From JAWVZU01 sp033722075 (GTDB lineage Bacteria; Pseudomonadota; Gammaproteobacteria; Xanthomonadales; SZUA-38), in assembly GCA_033722075.1 (NCBI GenBank), contig JAWVZU010000021.1, forward strand, positions 1-24,003: a stretch of 24,003 bases of DNA. Reading direction: 5' to 3'. Shown here piece after piece: positions 1 to 7,568 of this stretch. The notes beneath the pieces are model-generated. The model did not search any database, was not told the DNA's origin, and worked only from the letters and a program-made list of their open reading frames with translations. The position numbers were made by a program, and so were the translations under genes. Position 1 is the first letter of the stretch. Each line of letters opens with the position of its first letter.

Positions 1-510
1 GATCCGGTCCGTTACCGGAAGCGTATTCGTCCGCCTCCAACCCCGCCTCGAGAACCGGTTCCGGAAACCGTCAGCGCACCGGCGCCCGTTATGGACACAC
101 GACCATCGGTCGCCGCTCCGCACTGGGACATCGCGGGCCTCCTTTCCGGTTACCGGCCGCGGCTCGAGCCGGGCTGGCGGGGCGGAGACATGCTTGCCGG
201 CGGACTCATTCCGAAGGCCATGCTGCCGCCGAGGTATCCCTATCGTGCCCTGCTGAAAGGCATCGAAGGTGAGGTCGTGGTCGGTTTCGAAGTCGGTGAG
301 CAGGGGGAGGTGGTCCGTGTCTGGGTGGTCTCGGCAAGCCCGGACAACGATATCTTCGTGGATGCGACCCTGAATGCGGTGAGCAAGTGGCGCTTTCGGC
401 CGCCGCGTGATGCCCAGGGGCACCCCATATCGGTGCAGGGGCAGCAGACGATCGGATTCGTGCTGCGCGATGCGCTGCCCACGGCGGAACCGGTCGCCGG
501 AACCCCTTAG
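1..510 (+). CDS. TonB family protein, C-terminal part (5' end outside window)
   Basis: The frame is open from base 1, so this is the 3' part of a longer gene, not a gene starting at the ATG at 91. The first ~30 residues are rich in proline (RPPPTPPREPVPE), like the periplasm-spanning linker of TonB. They are followed by a TonB C-terminal domain with the marks PPRYPYRAL, EGEVVVGFEV and the late KWRFRPP segment. TonB proteins pass proton-motive energy from ExbB/ExbD to outer-membrane receptors by binding their TonB box. The N-terminal membrane anchor is not visible, so a TonB-like paralogue cannot be told from the main TonB. The gene converges on the methyltransferase at 520, with only 9 bases between the stops and no room for a separate terminator. 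A TonB-dependent receptor lies about 20 kb away in the window; whether the two work together is unknown. Confidence 0.9.
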   Translation, partial: DPVRYRKRIRPPPTPPREPVPETVSAPAPVMDTRPSVAAPHWDIAGLLSGYRPRLEPGWRGGDMLAGGLIPKAMLPPRYPYRALLKGIEGEVVVGFEVGEQGEVVRVWVVSASPDNDIFVDATLNAVSKWRFRPPRDAQGHPISVQGQQTIGFVLRDALPTAEPVAGTP

Positions 511-519
511 TGCCCTGGA

Positions 520-1263
520 CTACGGCTTGCGCGCCACGGCAATCAGGCGCTCGGCATCGAGGTCGTAGGGGTTGCCTTCCAGGTCGCCATAGATGAGCGG
601 CGGTTCGAATCCGGCGTCGCTCAGCAAATCGGCCAGTTCGCGGGCGGAATACAGGTTGTGATGCCAATGGGCCCGGTGGACCCGGTCGCCCTCGATGAGC
701 AGCCACTCGTTGCTGTACCTGCACATCCGGTCTTCCAGCGTCGGCCGTTCGATGAGCAGGGATTCGTCGTCCAGTTCGGTGAGATGCACCGGCTCGATGT
801 TGCGCGCCATGTATTCCTTGCCGGCGATGTCGACCAGCAGGGTCCCGCCCGGGCGCAGGTTCTCCAGGCAGAGGCCGAGGACTTCCCGGTCATCCTCCGG
901 GTCGTCGAAATAGCCGAAGGAGGTCCACATGGATACGATCAGGTCGAAGTCGCCCGGTGAACGGAACTCCCGCATGTCGGCCTGCACCCATTCGGCACGG
1001 GCTTCGTGTGCCTCGGCATAGGCTCGGGCCTGGGCGAGCAGGTGCGGCGAGAGATCGACGCCGGTGACCCGCTTTCCGGCCAGGGCCAGCGGCACCGCGT
1101 GCCGTCCCGGTCCGCAGCCCAGGTCGAGCACATCGCGCACCGGGCTGTTGCAAAATGCGACAATGGCGTCGATCTCGGACGCCGCCCGTTCGAACTTTTC
1201 CGGCTGAAACATGCACTTTCCGAAAATTCGCCAGAAATCGTCGTTTTCAAACCACTCGCTCAT
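520..1263 (-). CDS. Class I SAM-dependent methyltransferase
   Basis: This is a 247-residue cytosolic protein with a clear class I Rossmann methyltransferase core. Motif I is VLDLGCGPGRHAV (about residues 45-57), an acidic motif II follows in VTGVDLSPHLL, then the WVQADMREF segment and a motif IV-like DLIVSMWTSFGYF. The C-terminal part (EPVHLTELDDESLLIE to the end) is a small beta-rich cap seen in many small-molecule methyltransferases. The substrate cannot be read from the sequence. The start is the ATG at 1263, supported by AGGA five bases upstream (minus-strand AGGATCGCGATG). Its first ~50 bases overlap the divergent metallopeptidase gene, so its promoter must lie inside that gene. It converges with the TonB-like gene. 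The fold is secure; the target (metabolite, quinone precursor, protein) is open. Confidence 0.9.
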   Translation of the reverse strand: MSEWFENDDFWRIFGKCMFQPEKFERAASEIDAIVAFCNSPVRDVLDLGCGPGRHAVPLALAGKRVTGVDLSPHLLAQARAYAEAHEARAEWVQADMREFRSPGDFDLIVSMWTSFGYFDDPEDDREVLGLCLENLRPGGTLLVDIAGKEYMARNIEPVHLTELDDESLLIERPTLEDRMCRYSNEWLLIEGDRVHRAHWHHNLYSARELADLLSDAGFEPPLIYGDLEGNPYDLDAERLIAVARKP

Positions 1264-2314
1264 CGCGATCCTCGTGTTGGTCCTGGCCGGGTCGATCGGC
1301 GCCGTGGGCTGTGCTTCGCTAGGCTACTACGGCCAGGCCGTGCGCGGACACCTCGATCTCACCTTCAAGCGGCGCAGCATCGACCGCCTGATCGAGGACC
1401 CGGACACGGAACAGTCGCTGCGGGCGCGGCTTCAACGGGTCGAGGACATCCGCCGCTTCGCCATCCGGGAGCTCAAGTTGCCGGACAGTGGAAGCTACAC
1501 CGACTATGCGGACCTGAACCGGGACGTCACGGTTTGGCTGGTCACCGCGGCGCCCGAGTTTTCCCTGGCCGGGAAACAGTGGTGCTACCCCTTTGTCGGC
1601 TGCCTGACCTATCGTGGCTATTTCGACCGCGCCGATGCGGAGGCCGAGGCAGCGCGGTTGCAGGAGGCCGGATGGGAAACCGCCATCGCGCCGGGGCTGG
1701 CCTATTCGACGCTGGGATTCATGAACGACCCGGTTCTGAACACCATGCTGGTCTACGACGACCGCCAGCTGGCGGGACTGATCTTCCACGAGCTGGCTCA
1801 TGAGCGGGTCTTCGTCAACGGCGATACGCGCTTCAACGAATCGTTCGCCTCCGCGGTGGAGAAGATCGGGCGCCGGCGCTATGCCGAGGCCCGCGCACTG
1901 GGTCAGGACGATCCACGGGAGTCCCTGGCCCGGCAGGAGAGCTTCACGGCCCTGCTCCTGGGAGCGCGGCAGCGCCTTTCCGATCTCTATGCCTCGCCCC
2001 TGGAGGAGTCCGCCATGCGGGCCGGAAAGGAGAGGATCCTGGCCGAGCTCAGTGCGGCGTACGCGCGGTGGAAAGCGGAGTGGGATGGCTACGCTGGCTA
2101 CGATCGCTGGTTTGCGTCGGGGCCCCCGAACAATGCCGAGCTGGGGCTGGTGGCCACCTATGAATCGGCCGTTCCGGCCTTCGAGCGCCTCTTTGCCGAG
2201 GCCGGAGGGGACTTCGAGGCGTTTTACCGCTCGGTAGAGTCCCTCGCGGCCCTGGAGGACGATCATCGCGCCGCCCGGCTGGACGAGTTGATGGAAGCGG
2301 TTGCGGCGCCTTAG
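1211..2314 (+). CDS. Putative aminopeptidase lipoprotein, HExxH zinc metallopeptidase (COG4324-like)
   Basis: The 367-residue product has a basic N-region, a hydrophobic stretch (residues ~18-33) and a possible lipobox ending in Cys34 (GAVGC), so it is probably exported and lipid-anchored. The body matches the putative aminopeptidase family COG4324: SLGYYGQAVRGH after the Cys, KQWCYPFVGCLTYRGYF, then the zinc site HELAH (His193, Glu194, His197) and a downstream NESFA whose Glu210 is the expected third ligand. The peptide substrate is unknown. I chose the ATG at 1211 because it supplies the positive charges of a signal peptide. The later GTG at 1274 would leave only about 13 residues before the Cys and no basic N-region. 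No convincing Shine-Dalgarno precedes either. With the 1211 start, its 5' end overlaps the divergent methyltransferase by 53 bases. lptD follows closely on the same strand. Confidence 0.88.
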   Translation: MHFPKIRQKSSFSNHSLIAILVLVLAGSIGAVGCASLGYYGQAVRGHLDLTFKRRSIDRLIEDPDTEQSLRARLQRVEDIRRFAIRELKLPDSGSYTDYADLNRDVTVWLVTAAPEFSLAGKQWCYPFVGCLTYRGYFDRADAEAEAARLQEAGWETAIAPGLAYSTLGFMNDPVLNTMLVYDDRQLAGLIFHELAHERVFVNGDTRFNESFASAVEKIGRRRYAEARALGQDDPRESLARQESFTALLLGARQRLSDLYASPLEESAMRAGKERILAELSAAYARWKAEWDGYAGYDRWFASGPPNNAELGLVATYESAVPAFERLFAEAGGDFEAFYRSVESLAALEDDHRAARLDELMEAVAAP

Positions 2315-2361
2315 CGGCTGTGTCATGTTACGCGCGCCCCGCTGAAGAGACCCTGTTCTTC

Positions 2362-4524
2362 GTGCCTGATTCCCGGTCCGGAAAACCCGTATGCCGATTC
2401 GCGCTGCTCATGGTGATGAGCGGCTCGGCGCCGGCTGCCCCGGTGTGCCCGGTCGATAGCGAAGGCTGGCTGCCCTGGCCGGTCCCGGAAGGCCGCAACA
2501 TCGTCGTGGAAAGCGACACGATCGATCTCAGCCAGCCTGACATCACGATACTGAGCGGCAATGTGCTGCTCCGGGATGCGGAGCAGGAGTTGGCGGCGGA
2601 AAAGATTCGCTACCTGCGCCCCTCACAGCGTGTCATGGCGGACGGGGCGGTCCGTTACCGCACCCGGGAGATCCGGGTCGAGGCGGGCCGTGCGGAACTC
2701 GAACTGGAGGCCGAGACCGGACGCCTGGACGAGGTGGTCTACCGGCTTCGTGACGGCGGCGGGCGCGGACGGGCCGAATTCGTGACGCTGGACGGGCAGG
2801 AACGCTCTTCGCTGTCGCAGGTGACCTACTCGACCTGCGTGGCGCTGGATGAGCCTGACTGGCAGCTGCGAGCCCGCGAGATGGACCTGAATTATGCGAC
2901 CGGACGCGGCGAGGCGCGCGGCATGCAGCTGCGCTTCAAGAGCGTGCCCATCCTCTATCTTCCCTATGCGAGCTTCCCCCTCGACGATCGGCGCAAGTCC
3001 GGGTTCCTGTATCCATCGCTGGGCTCTTCCAACGACAACGGCATCGACTTCGCTCTGCCCTACTACTGGAACATCGCGCCCAACCGGGACGCCACGATCA
3101 CACCGCGGCTGGTCACCGACCGCGGCGCCATGCTGGGGCTCGAGTATCGATACCTCGGGGCGCGCTACGCCGGCGAATTCTCGGGCCAGTATCTCCCCGA
3201 TGACGACCTCACCGGACGCCACCGGGCCCTGGCCAGCTTTCGCCATGCCGGCCAGGTCGGATCGTCGTTGCGGCTGGACGTCGATCTCAATCACGTGTCG
3301 GACCGCAACTACTTCGAAGATTTCGGGGACAGTCTGACGACCCTGTCGCGGAGCTACCTGCGCTCCACGGCGGCGCTGACGGCCGGGGGCGAGTGGTGGC
3401 AGGCGAGCGTCGCCGCTGACGCGTTCCAGGTTCTTGACCGCAATATCGCCGCCGATCGGGAACCCTTCGACCGATTGCCGGTCCTCAATTTCCGCGGCGC
3501 ACGCGCCCTCGGTGGTCCGCTGGAGCTCGGCCTCGACGCGGAGCTGGTGTCCTTCGACCGGGACCAGGGGGTGAAGGGCAATCGCCTCGACCTGTACCCG
3601 GAACTTCGCGTCCCCCTTCGCCATCCCGCCTATTACCTTGAACCGGCCATCGGGATCCGCCATACCGCCTATGACCTGGATGGCGCGGAAGACACGACCC
3701 CCGATCGAACCACGCCCATTGCGTCGCTGGAAGGCGGTCTGTTCTTCGAGCGGGACCGGGAGAATGGCGGTCACCAGACCCTCGAACCGCGCTTCCACTA
3801 CCTTTATGTGCCCTTCGAGCGCCAGGACGAACTCCCGGTTTTCGATTCCCGGGAGCTGACATTCGGCTTCGACCAGCTGTTTCGGACCAACCGGTTCAGC
3901 GGGGCCGATCGCCAGGCCGATGCGAACCAGCTCGCCCTTGCTGCCACGACCCGTCTGATCGACCCGGGTGGCCGGGAACGGTTCGAGGCCAGCATCGGAA
4001 CCATTGCCTACTTCCGGGATCAGAGAATCCAGCTGCCGGATGAGCCCGAGAGGGACCTGAATACCTCGGCGGTCGTGGGCGAAATGCACTACCGCCCCTC
4101 GGATTTCTGGCAGGCCACGCTCGGGGTCCAGTACGATCCCGAGGATGATGAGCTGGACCAGACGCTGGTCGCCGTTCAACATCGCGGCACAGCGGGACGG
4201 ATCCTGAACCTGGCCTATCGTCAGCGCCGTGGCCTGGTTCGACAGTTGGATGCGTCGTTCCTGGTTCCGGTCGCCGAGCGCTGGAAACTGGTCGGCCGGG
4301 CCAACTACTCGTTCCGTGACGATACGGACCTCGAGACCCTGCTGGGCTTCGAATACGAGAGTTGTTGCTGGGCAATGCGGGCGTTTGCCCGACGGTTCCT
4401 GCGCAACCAGGACGGCGAGCACCGAAACGGCGTCTATCTGGAGTTGGAACTGAAGGGGCTGGGCTCCTTCGGACGCAGCACCGAACGGGTGTTGCAGCGT
4501 GCTATTCTTGGCTATCGAACTTGA
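2362..4524 (+). CDS. lptD: LPS-assembly outer membrane protein LptD
   Basis: LptD (OstA/Imp) is the outer-membrane barrel that, with LptE, inserts lipopolysaccharide into the outer leaflet. The protein is about 720 residues. A signal peptide precedes an OstA-type N-terminal jellyroll (NIVVESDTIDLSQPD, LSGNVLLRDAEQ) and a long barrel domain (YLPYASFPLDDRRKSGFLYP onward). All four disulfide cysteines known from E. coli LptD have counterparts: Cys29, Cys159 (TYSTC) and the adjacent pair Cys668-Cys669 near the C-terminus (numbered from the start at 2362). The frame is open from a GTG at 2320, but I prefer the GTG at 2362: it gives a compact signal peptide and has GAAGAGA about 11 bases upstream. 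The ATG at 2410 is possible but would cut into the signal peptide. surA begins 7 bases after the stop. Confidence 0.96.
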   Translation: MPDSRSGKPVCRFALLMVMSGSAPAAPVCPVDSEGWLPWPVPEGRNIVVESDTIDLSQPDITILSGNVLLRDAEQELAAEKIRYLRPSQRVMADGAVRYRTREIRVEAGRAELELEAETGRLDEVVYRLRDGGGRGRAEFVTLDGQERSSLSQVTYSTCVALDEPDWQLRAREMDLNYATGRGEARGMQLRFKSVPILYLPYASFPLDDRRKSGFLYPSLGSSNDNGIDFALPYYWNIAPNRDATITPRLVTDRGAMLGLEYRYLGARYAGEFSGQYLPDDDLTGRHRALASFRHAGQVGSSLRLDVDLNHVSDRNYFEDFGDSLTTLSRSYLRSTAALTAGGEWWQASVAADAFQVLDRNIAADREPFDRLPVLNFRGARALGGPLELGLDAELVSFDRDQGVKGNRLDLYPELRVPLRHPAYYLEPAIGIRHTAYDLDGAEDTTPDRTTPIASLEGGLFFERDRENGGHQTLEPRFHYLYVPFERQDELPVFDSRELTFGFDQLFRTNRFSGADRQADANQLALAATTRLIDPGGRERFEASIGTIAYFRDQRIQLPDEPERDLNTSAVVGEMHYRPSDFWQATLGVQYDPEDDELDQTLVAVQHRGTAGRILNLAYRQRRGLVRQLDASFLVPVAERWKLVGRANYSFRDDTDLETLLGFEYESCCWAMRAFARRFLRNQDGEHRNGVYLELELKGLGSFGRSTERVLQRAILGYRT

Positions 4525-4531
4525 ACAAAAA

Positions 4532-5824
4532 ATGACCATGAACAAAGTGAGAATGTTCCTCGCCGGCGCCTGTCTTGTGATCAGCGCAGCGGCCACCGCG
4601 CAGAACGAAGAGCCGATCGACGGCATCGTTGCCGTGGTGGAAGAGGACGTGATCCTGCGCAGTCAGCTGGACCGCGCCCTGGGCCGCGTCGTACAGCAGT
4701 TCCGGGCGGCCAATCGCCAGCTCCCGCCGCGGGACGTGCTGGAAAAGCAGATCCTGGACCAGCTGATCATGATCGAGCTGCAAATCCAGCGAGCCCGGGA
4801 TACGGGAATACGGGCCAGCGAAGAGGACGTGGACCGCGCCCTGGAGCGGGTTGCCGGCCAGGCCGGCCTGACCGTCGAGCAGCTGCGCCGGACCGTCGCG
4901 GCCGACGGGCTCAGCTGGGCGGAGTTCCGGGAGGAGATGCGCGATGAAATCCTCACCAGCCGCCTGCGCAACCGCATCGCCACGACCCGGGTCAACGTGA
5001 CCGAGACCGAGGTCGACATTGCGCTGGCCAGCCAGAACTTGGATACCTCCGAGTACCGCCTGGCGCATATCCTCATCAGCACGCCCGAGGGAGCCTCTCC
5101 GGAAGACATCCGGGCAGCCGAAGAGAAGGCCCAGGACGTGTATGCCCAGCTGCAGGGCGGCATGGACTTCGCGACCGCCGCGATCACCTACTCGGATGGG
5201 CAGCAGGCGCTGGAGGGCGGCGATCTCGGCTGGCGTTCCGCCGACCAGGTGCCGTCCATGTTCGCCAGCATGATCGCCGAACTGGAAATCGGCCAGACCG
5301 CGACGCCGGTACGGAGTGCCAGCGGCTTCCACATCCTGCGCCTGACGGACAAGCGCGAACAGACCCAGCGCATGGTCGAGGAGTTCCGGGTCCAGCACCT
5401 CATGATCCAGGAGACCGAACTGGTTTCGCCGACCGACGCGCTGAACATGATCAACGACCTGCATTCGCGCCTTATGGATGGCGAGGATTTCGGGGAGCTG
5501 GCCAAGAGCTTCTCGGACGACACGTCCTCGGCCAACCTGGGCGGCGACATGGGCTGGTTCCAGGCCGAGGCATTTGCCGGCACCTTCGGCCAGCGCGGTC
5601 TGCAGGTGGTCGCGCAGCTGGACGAGGGTGAGATCAGTCAGCCGTTCCAGACCGGCTACGGCTGGCATATTTTCAAGAAGACCGGCGAGCGCGAACAGGA
5701 CCGGACCGAGGAGATCATTCGGGCCCAGGTCCGGGAGAGCCTGCGCGAACAGAAAGCCCAGGAAGAACTGGAACTGTTCATGCGCCAGATGCGCGACGAG
5801 GCCTACGTCGAATATCGAATCTAG
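4532..5824 (+). CDS. surA: Periplasmic chaperone / peptidyl-prolyl isomerase SurA
   Basis: SurA escorts unfolded outer-membrane proteins, including LptD, through the periplasm. The 430-residue product has a signal peptide probably cut after ATA (residue 23). Next come the SurA N-terminal chaperone domain (DGIVAVVEEDVILRSQLDRA, about 30-165) and two parvulin domains: about 174-275 (RLAHILIS, GGDLGW, SGFHILRL) and about 285-385 (RVQHLMIQ, LGGDMGWF, GYGWHIF). A short C-terminal helix returns to the chaperone core. This is the full E. coli-like domain order and length. The start is the ATG at 4532 or the one at 4538; the upstream GTG at 4499 would place charged residues before the signal peptide and lies inside lptD. 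No good Shine-Dalgarno is visible, so re-initiation after the lptD stop is likely. pdxA follows after 18 bases. Confidence 0.97.
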   Translation: MTMNKVRMFLAGACLVISAAATAQNEEPIDGIVAVVEEDVILRSQLDRALGRVVQQFRAANRQLPPRDVLEKQILDQLIMIELQIQRARDTGIRASEEDVDRALERVAGQAGLTVEQLRRTVAADGLSWAEFREEMRDEILTSRLRNRIATTRVNVTETEVDIALASQNLDTSEYRLAHILISTPEGASPEDIRAAEEKAQDVYAQLQGGMDFATAAITYSDGQQALEGGDLGWRSADQVPSMFASMIAELEIGQTATPVRSASGFHILRLTDKREQTQRMVEEFRVQHLMIQETELVSPTDALNMINDLHSRLMDGEDFGELAKSFSDDTSSANLGGDMGWFQAEAFAGTFGQRGLQVVAQLDEGEISQPFQTGYGWHIFKKTGEREQDRTEEIIRAQVRESLREQKAQEELELFMRQMRDEAYVEYRI

Positions 5825-5842
5825 CCCGTGGGCTAACCGGGA

Positions 5843-6829
5843 ATGCCTGCTCCGATTGCCATTACGCCGGGCGAGCCCGCCGGGATCGGTCCGGAGATCG
5901 TAGTCCGATTGCTGGCGGATCAACCGGACGCGCCGGTCGTGGTCGTGGCCAACCGGGAACTCATGCAGCGGACCTCCCGCAAGCTTGGGTCCAACCTTCG
6001 CTTCGTGGAGGAGGGAGACCGGACCGCACCGGGCGAGATCGCCTGCCTTGATGTGGCGCTGCCGGCGGAAGTACGGCCCGGCGAGCTCAATCACCTCAAC
6101 TCACCCTATGTCGTCGAGGCTCTGGACCGGGCCACCGACGGATGTCTGGATGGAACCTATTCGGCGCTGGTCACCGGGCCGGTGCACAAGCACATCATCA
6201 ATGCGGCCGGAATCGACTTCACCGGCCACACGGAACGTCTTGCCGAGCGCACCGGGGCCGATCAGGTGGTCATGCTGCTGGCGGTTGGCGCGCTGCGGGT
6301 GGCGCTGGCGACAACCCACCTGGCCCTGCGCGAGGTTCCTGACGCGATCACCCGGGAAGGCCTCGCCGCGACGCTGAGGATCCTGCTCGACGAGCTGCGT
6401 CTTCGCTTCGGCGTCGAGCGCCCCCGGGTCGCCGTCTGCGGACTCAATCCCCACGCCGGCGAAGGGGGGCGTCTGGGGCGCGAGGAGATCGACGTGATCA
6501 CGCCCGTATGCTCCCGTTTCCGGGTCGACGGATGGGACATCGACGGTCCGCTCCCCGCGGACACGGTGTTCCTGCCCCAGCTCGCGGACGGCTACGACGC
6601 GATTCTCGCGATGTACCACGACCAGGGCTTGCCGGTCCTGAAGCGGGCCGGTTTTGGCGATGCGGTCAACGTGACGCTGGGCCTGCCGATCATCCGGACA
6701 TCGGTCGATCATGGCACCGCGCTGGACCTGGCCGGTCGAGGTGAGGCCGATTGGGGCAGTCTCAAGGCAGCCTACGAGATGGCCCTGGACATGGTTGTCG
6801 CGAGAACGGCCGATGACCCGGCCCCGTAA
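5843..6829 (+). CDS. pdxA: 4-hydroxythreonine-4-phosphate dehydrogenase PdxA
   Basis: PdxA oxidises 4-phosphohydroxy-L-threonine with NAD(P)+ to a product that PdxJ condenses to pyridoxine phosphate (DXP-dependent vitamin B6 route). The 328-residue length is normal. The family opening ITPGEPAGIGPE is at residues 7-18. The three metal-binding histidines known from E. coli are present as His159 (TTHL), His204 (NPHAGEGG) and His259 (YHDQG). TGPVHK (residues 111-116), FTGHTE and the late TSVDHGTALDLAG are also conserved. The ATG at 5843 puts the opening motif in the normal place; GGGA lies directly against it, so the ribosome-binding signal is poor. The gene overlaps rsmA by 17 bases. The order surA-pdxA-rsmA is the usual one in gammaproteobacteria. 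Confidence 0.97.
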   Translation: MPAPIAITPGEPAGIGPEIVVRLLADQPDAPVVVVANRELMQRTSRKLGSNLRFVEEGDRTAPGEIACLDVALPAEVRPGELNHLNSPYVVEALDRATDGCLDGTYSALVTGPVHKHIINAAGIDFTGHTERLAERTGADQVVMLLAVGALRVALATTHLALREVPDAITREGLAATLRILLDELRLRFGVERPRVAVCGLNPHAGEGGRLGREEIDVITPVCSRFRVDGWDIDGPLPADTVFLPQLADGYDAILAMYHDQGLPVLKRAGFGDAVNVTLGLPIIRTSVDHGTALDLAGRGEADWGSLKAAYEMALDMVVARTADDPAP

Positions 6830-7568
6830 GCGCTTCGGACAGAATTTCCTGCACGATCGACAGGTGATCGAGCGAATCGTTGCGGCGATCGACCCGCAGC
6901 CGGAGGATTTCGTGCTGGAGATCGGGCCGGGGCGGGGTGCGCTTACCCGGCGCCTGTTTTCCGCATGCAAGCTGACCGTGGTCGAGATCGACCGGGACCT
7001 CGCCGGGGAACTGCGCGCCGATGAGGAGCTGGCCGGCCTGGAGATCATCGAGTCCGACGTGCTGGAGATCGATCTAAGTGCCCTCGGAACGAAGCTGCGG
7101 CTCGTCGGAAACCTGCCCTACAACGTGTCGACGCCCATCATTTTCTGGGCCCTGGGCCAGCTGGAGACCATCCGGGACATGCACTTCATGCTGCAGAAGG
7201 AGGTGGTCGACCGGATGGCCGCACCGCCCGGGGGAAAGGACTACGGCCGTCTTTCGGTCATGGTGCAGTATTGCTGCCGGGTGACCCCGCTGTTTCGCGT
7301 GCCGCCCGGGGCGTTCTTTCCGGCCCCGCGGGTCCAATCCGCAGTGTTCCGCCTGACGCCGCTTGCCGACCGGGTCGCGGTCGCCACAGACGAGGTGCAT
7401 TTTGCGAAGGTGGTCCGGTACGCTTTTCAGCAGCGGCGCAAGACGGTCGCAAATGCGCTCAAGGGGCTGGTTGCGCCGGCGACGCTGGAAGCGGCCGGCG
7501 TGGACCCCCGGAGCCGCGCCGAGCAGCTATCGGTTGCCGATTTCGTGGCCATCGCAAATCAGCGCTAG
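6813..7568 (+). CDS. rsmA: 16S rRNA (A1518/A1519-N6)-dimethyltransferase RsmA (KsgA)
   Basis: RsmA dimethylates two adjacent adenines in the 3' terminal hairpin of 16S rRNA late in 30S assembly. The 251-residue protein opens with the family signature KRFGQNFLHD (residues 6-15). SAM-binding motif I is EIGPGRGALT (36-45), with an acidic loop VVEIDRDL after it, and the adenine-N6 catalytic motif is NLPY (100-103), followed by NVSTPI. The C-terminal GAFFPAPRVQSAV segment and a small helical domain complete the fold. The frame is open from further upstream, but the start is the ATG at 6813, which places the signature at the N-terminus and overlaps the pdxA end. The stop shares the bases CTAG with the stop of the convergent DUF4105 gene. 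The apaG and apaH genes that often follow are absent here. Confidence 0.97.
   Translation: MTRPRKRFGQNFLHDRQVIERIVAAIDPQPEDFVLEIGPGRGALTRRLFSACKLTVVEIDRDLAGELRADEELAGLEIIESDVLEIDLSALGTKLRLVGNLPYNVSTPIIFWALGQLETIRDMHFMLQKEVVDRMAAPPGGKDYGRLSVMVQYCCRVTPLFRVPPGAFFPAPRVQSAVFRLTPLADRVAVATDEVHFAKVVRYAFQQRRKTVANALKGLVAPATLEAAGVDPRSRAEQLSVADFVAIANQR

Noticed and set aside
511..519. Terminator between the convergent TonB-like and methyltransferase genes
   Set aside because: Only nine bases separate the stops, and no hairpin with a T-run is visible there or in the adjoining gene ends.
2623..4626. Long minus-strand open frame (667 codons) opposite lptD
   Set aside because: It lies exactly antisense to a gene with clear LptD signatures, has no recognisable domain, and such frames are expected in G+C-rich coding DNA.
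4502..6094. Long minus-strand open frame (530 codons) opposite surA and pdxA
   Set aside because: It crosses two well-supported genes on the other strand and shows no family signature of its own.
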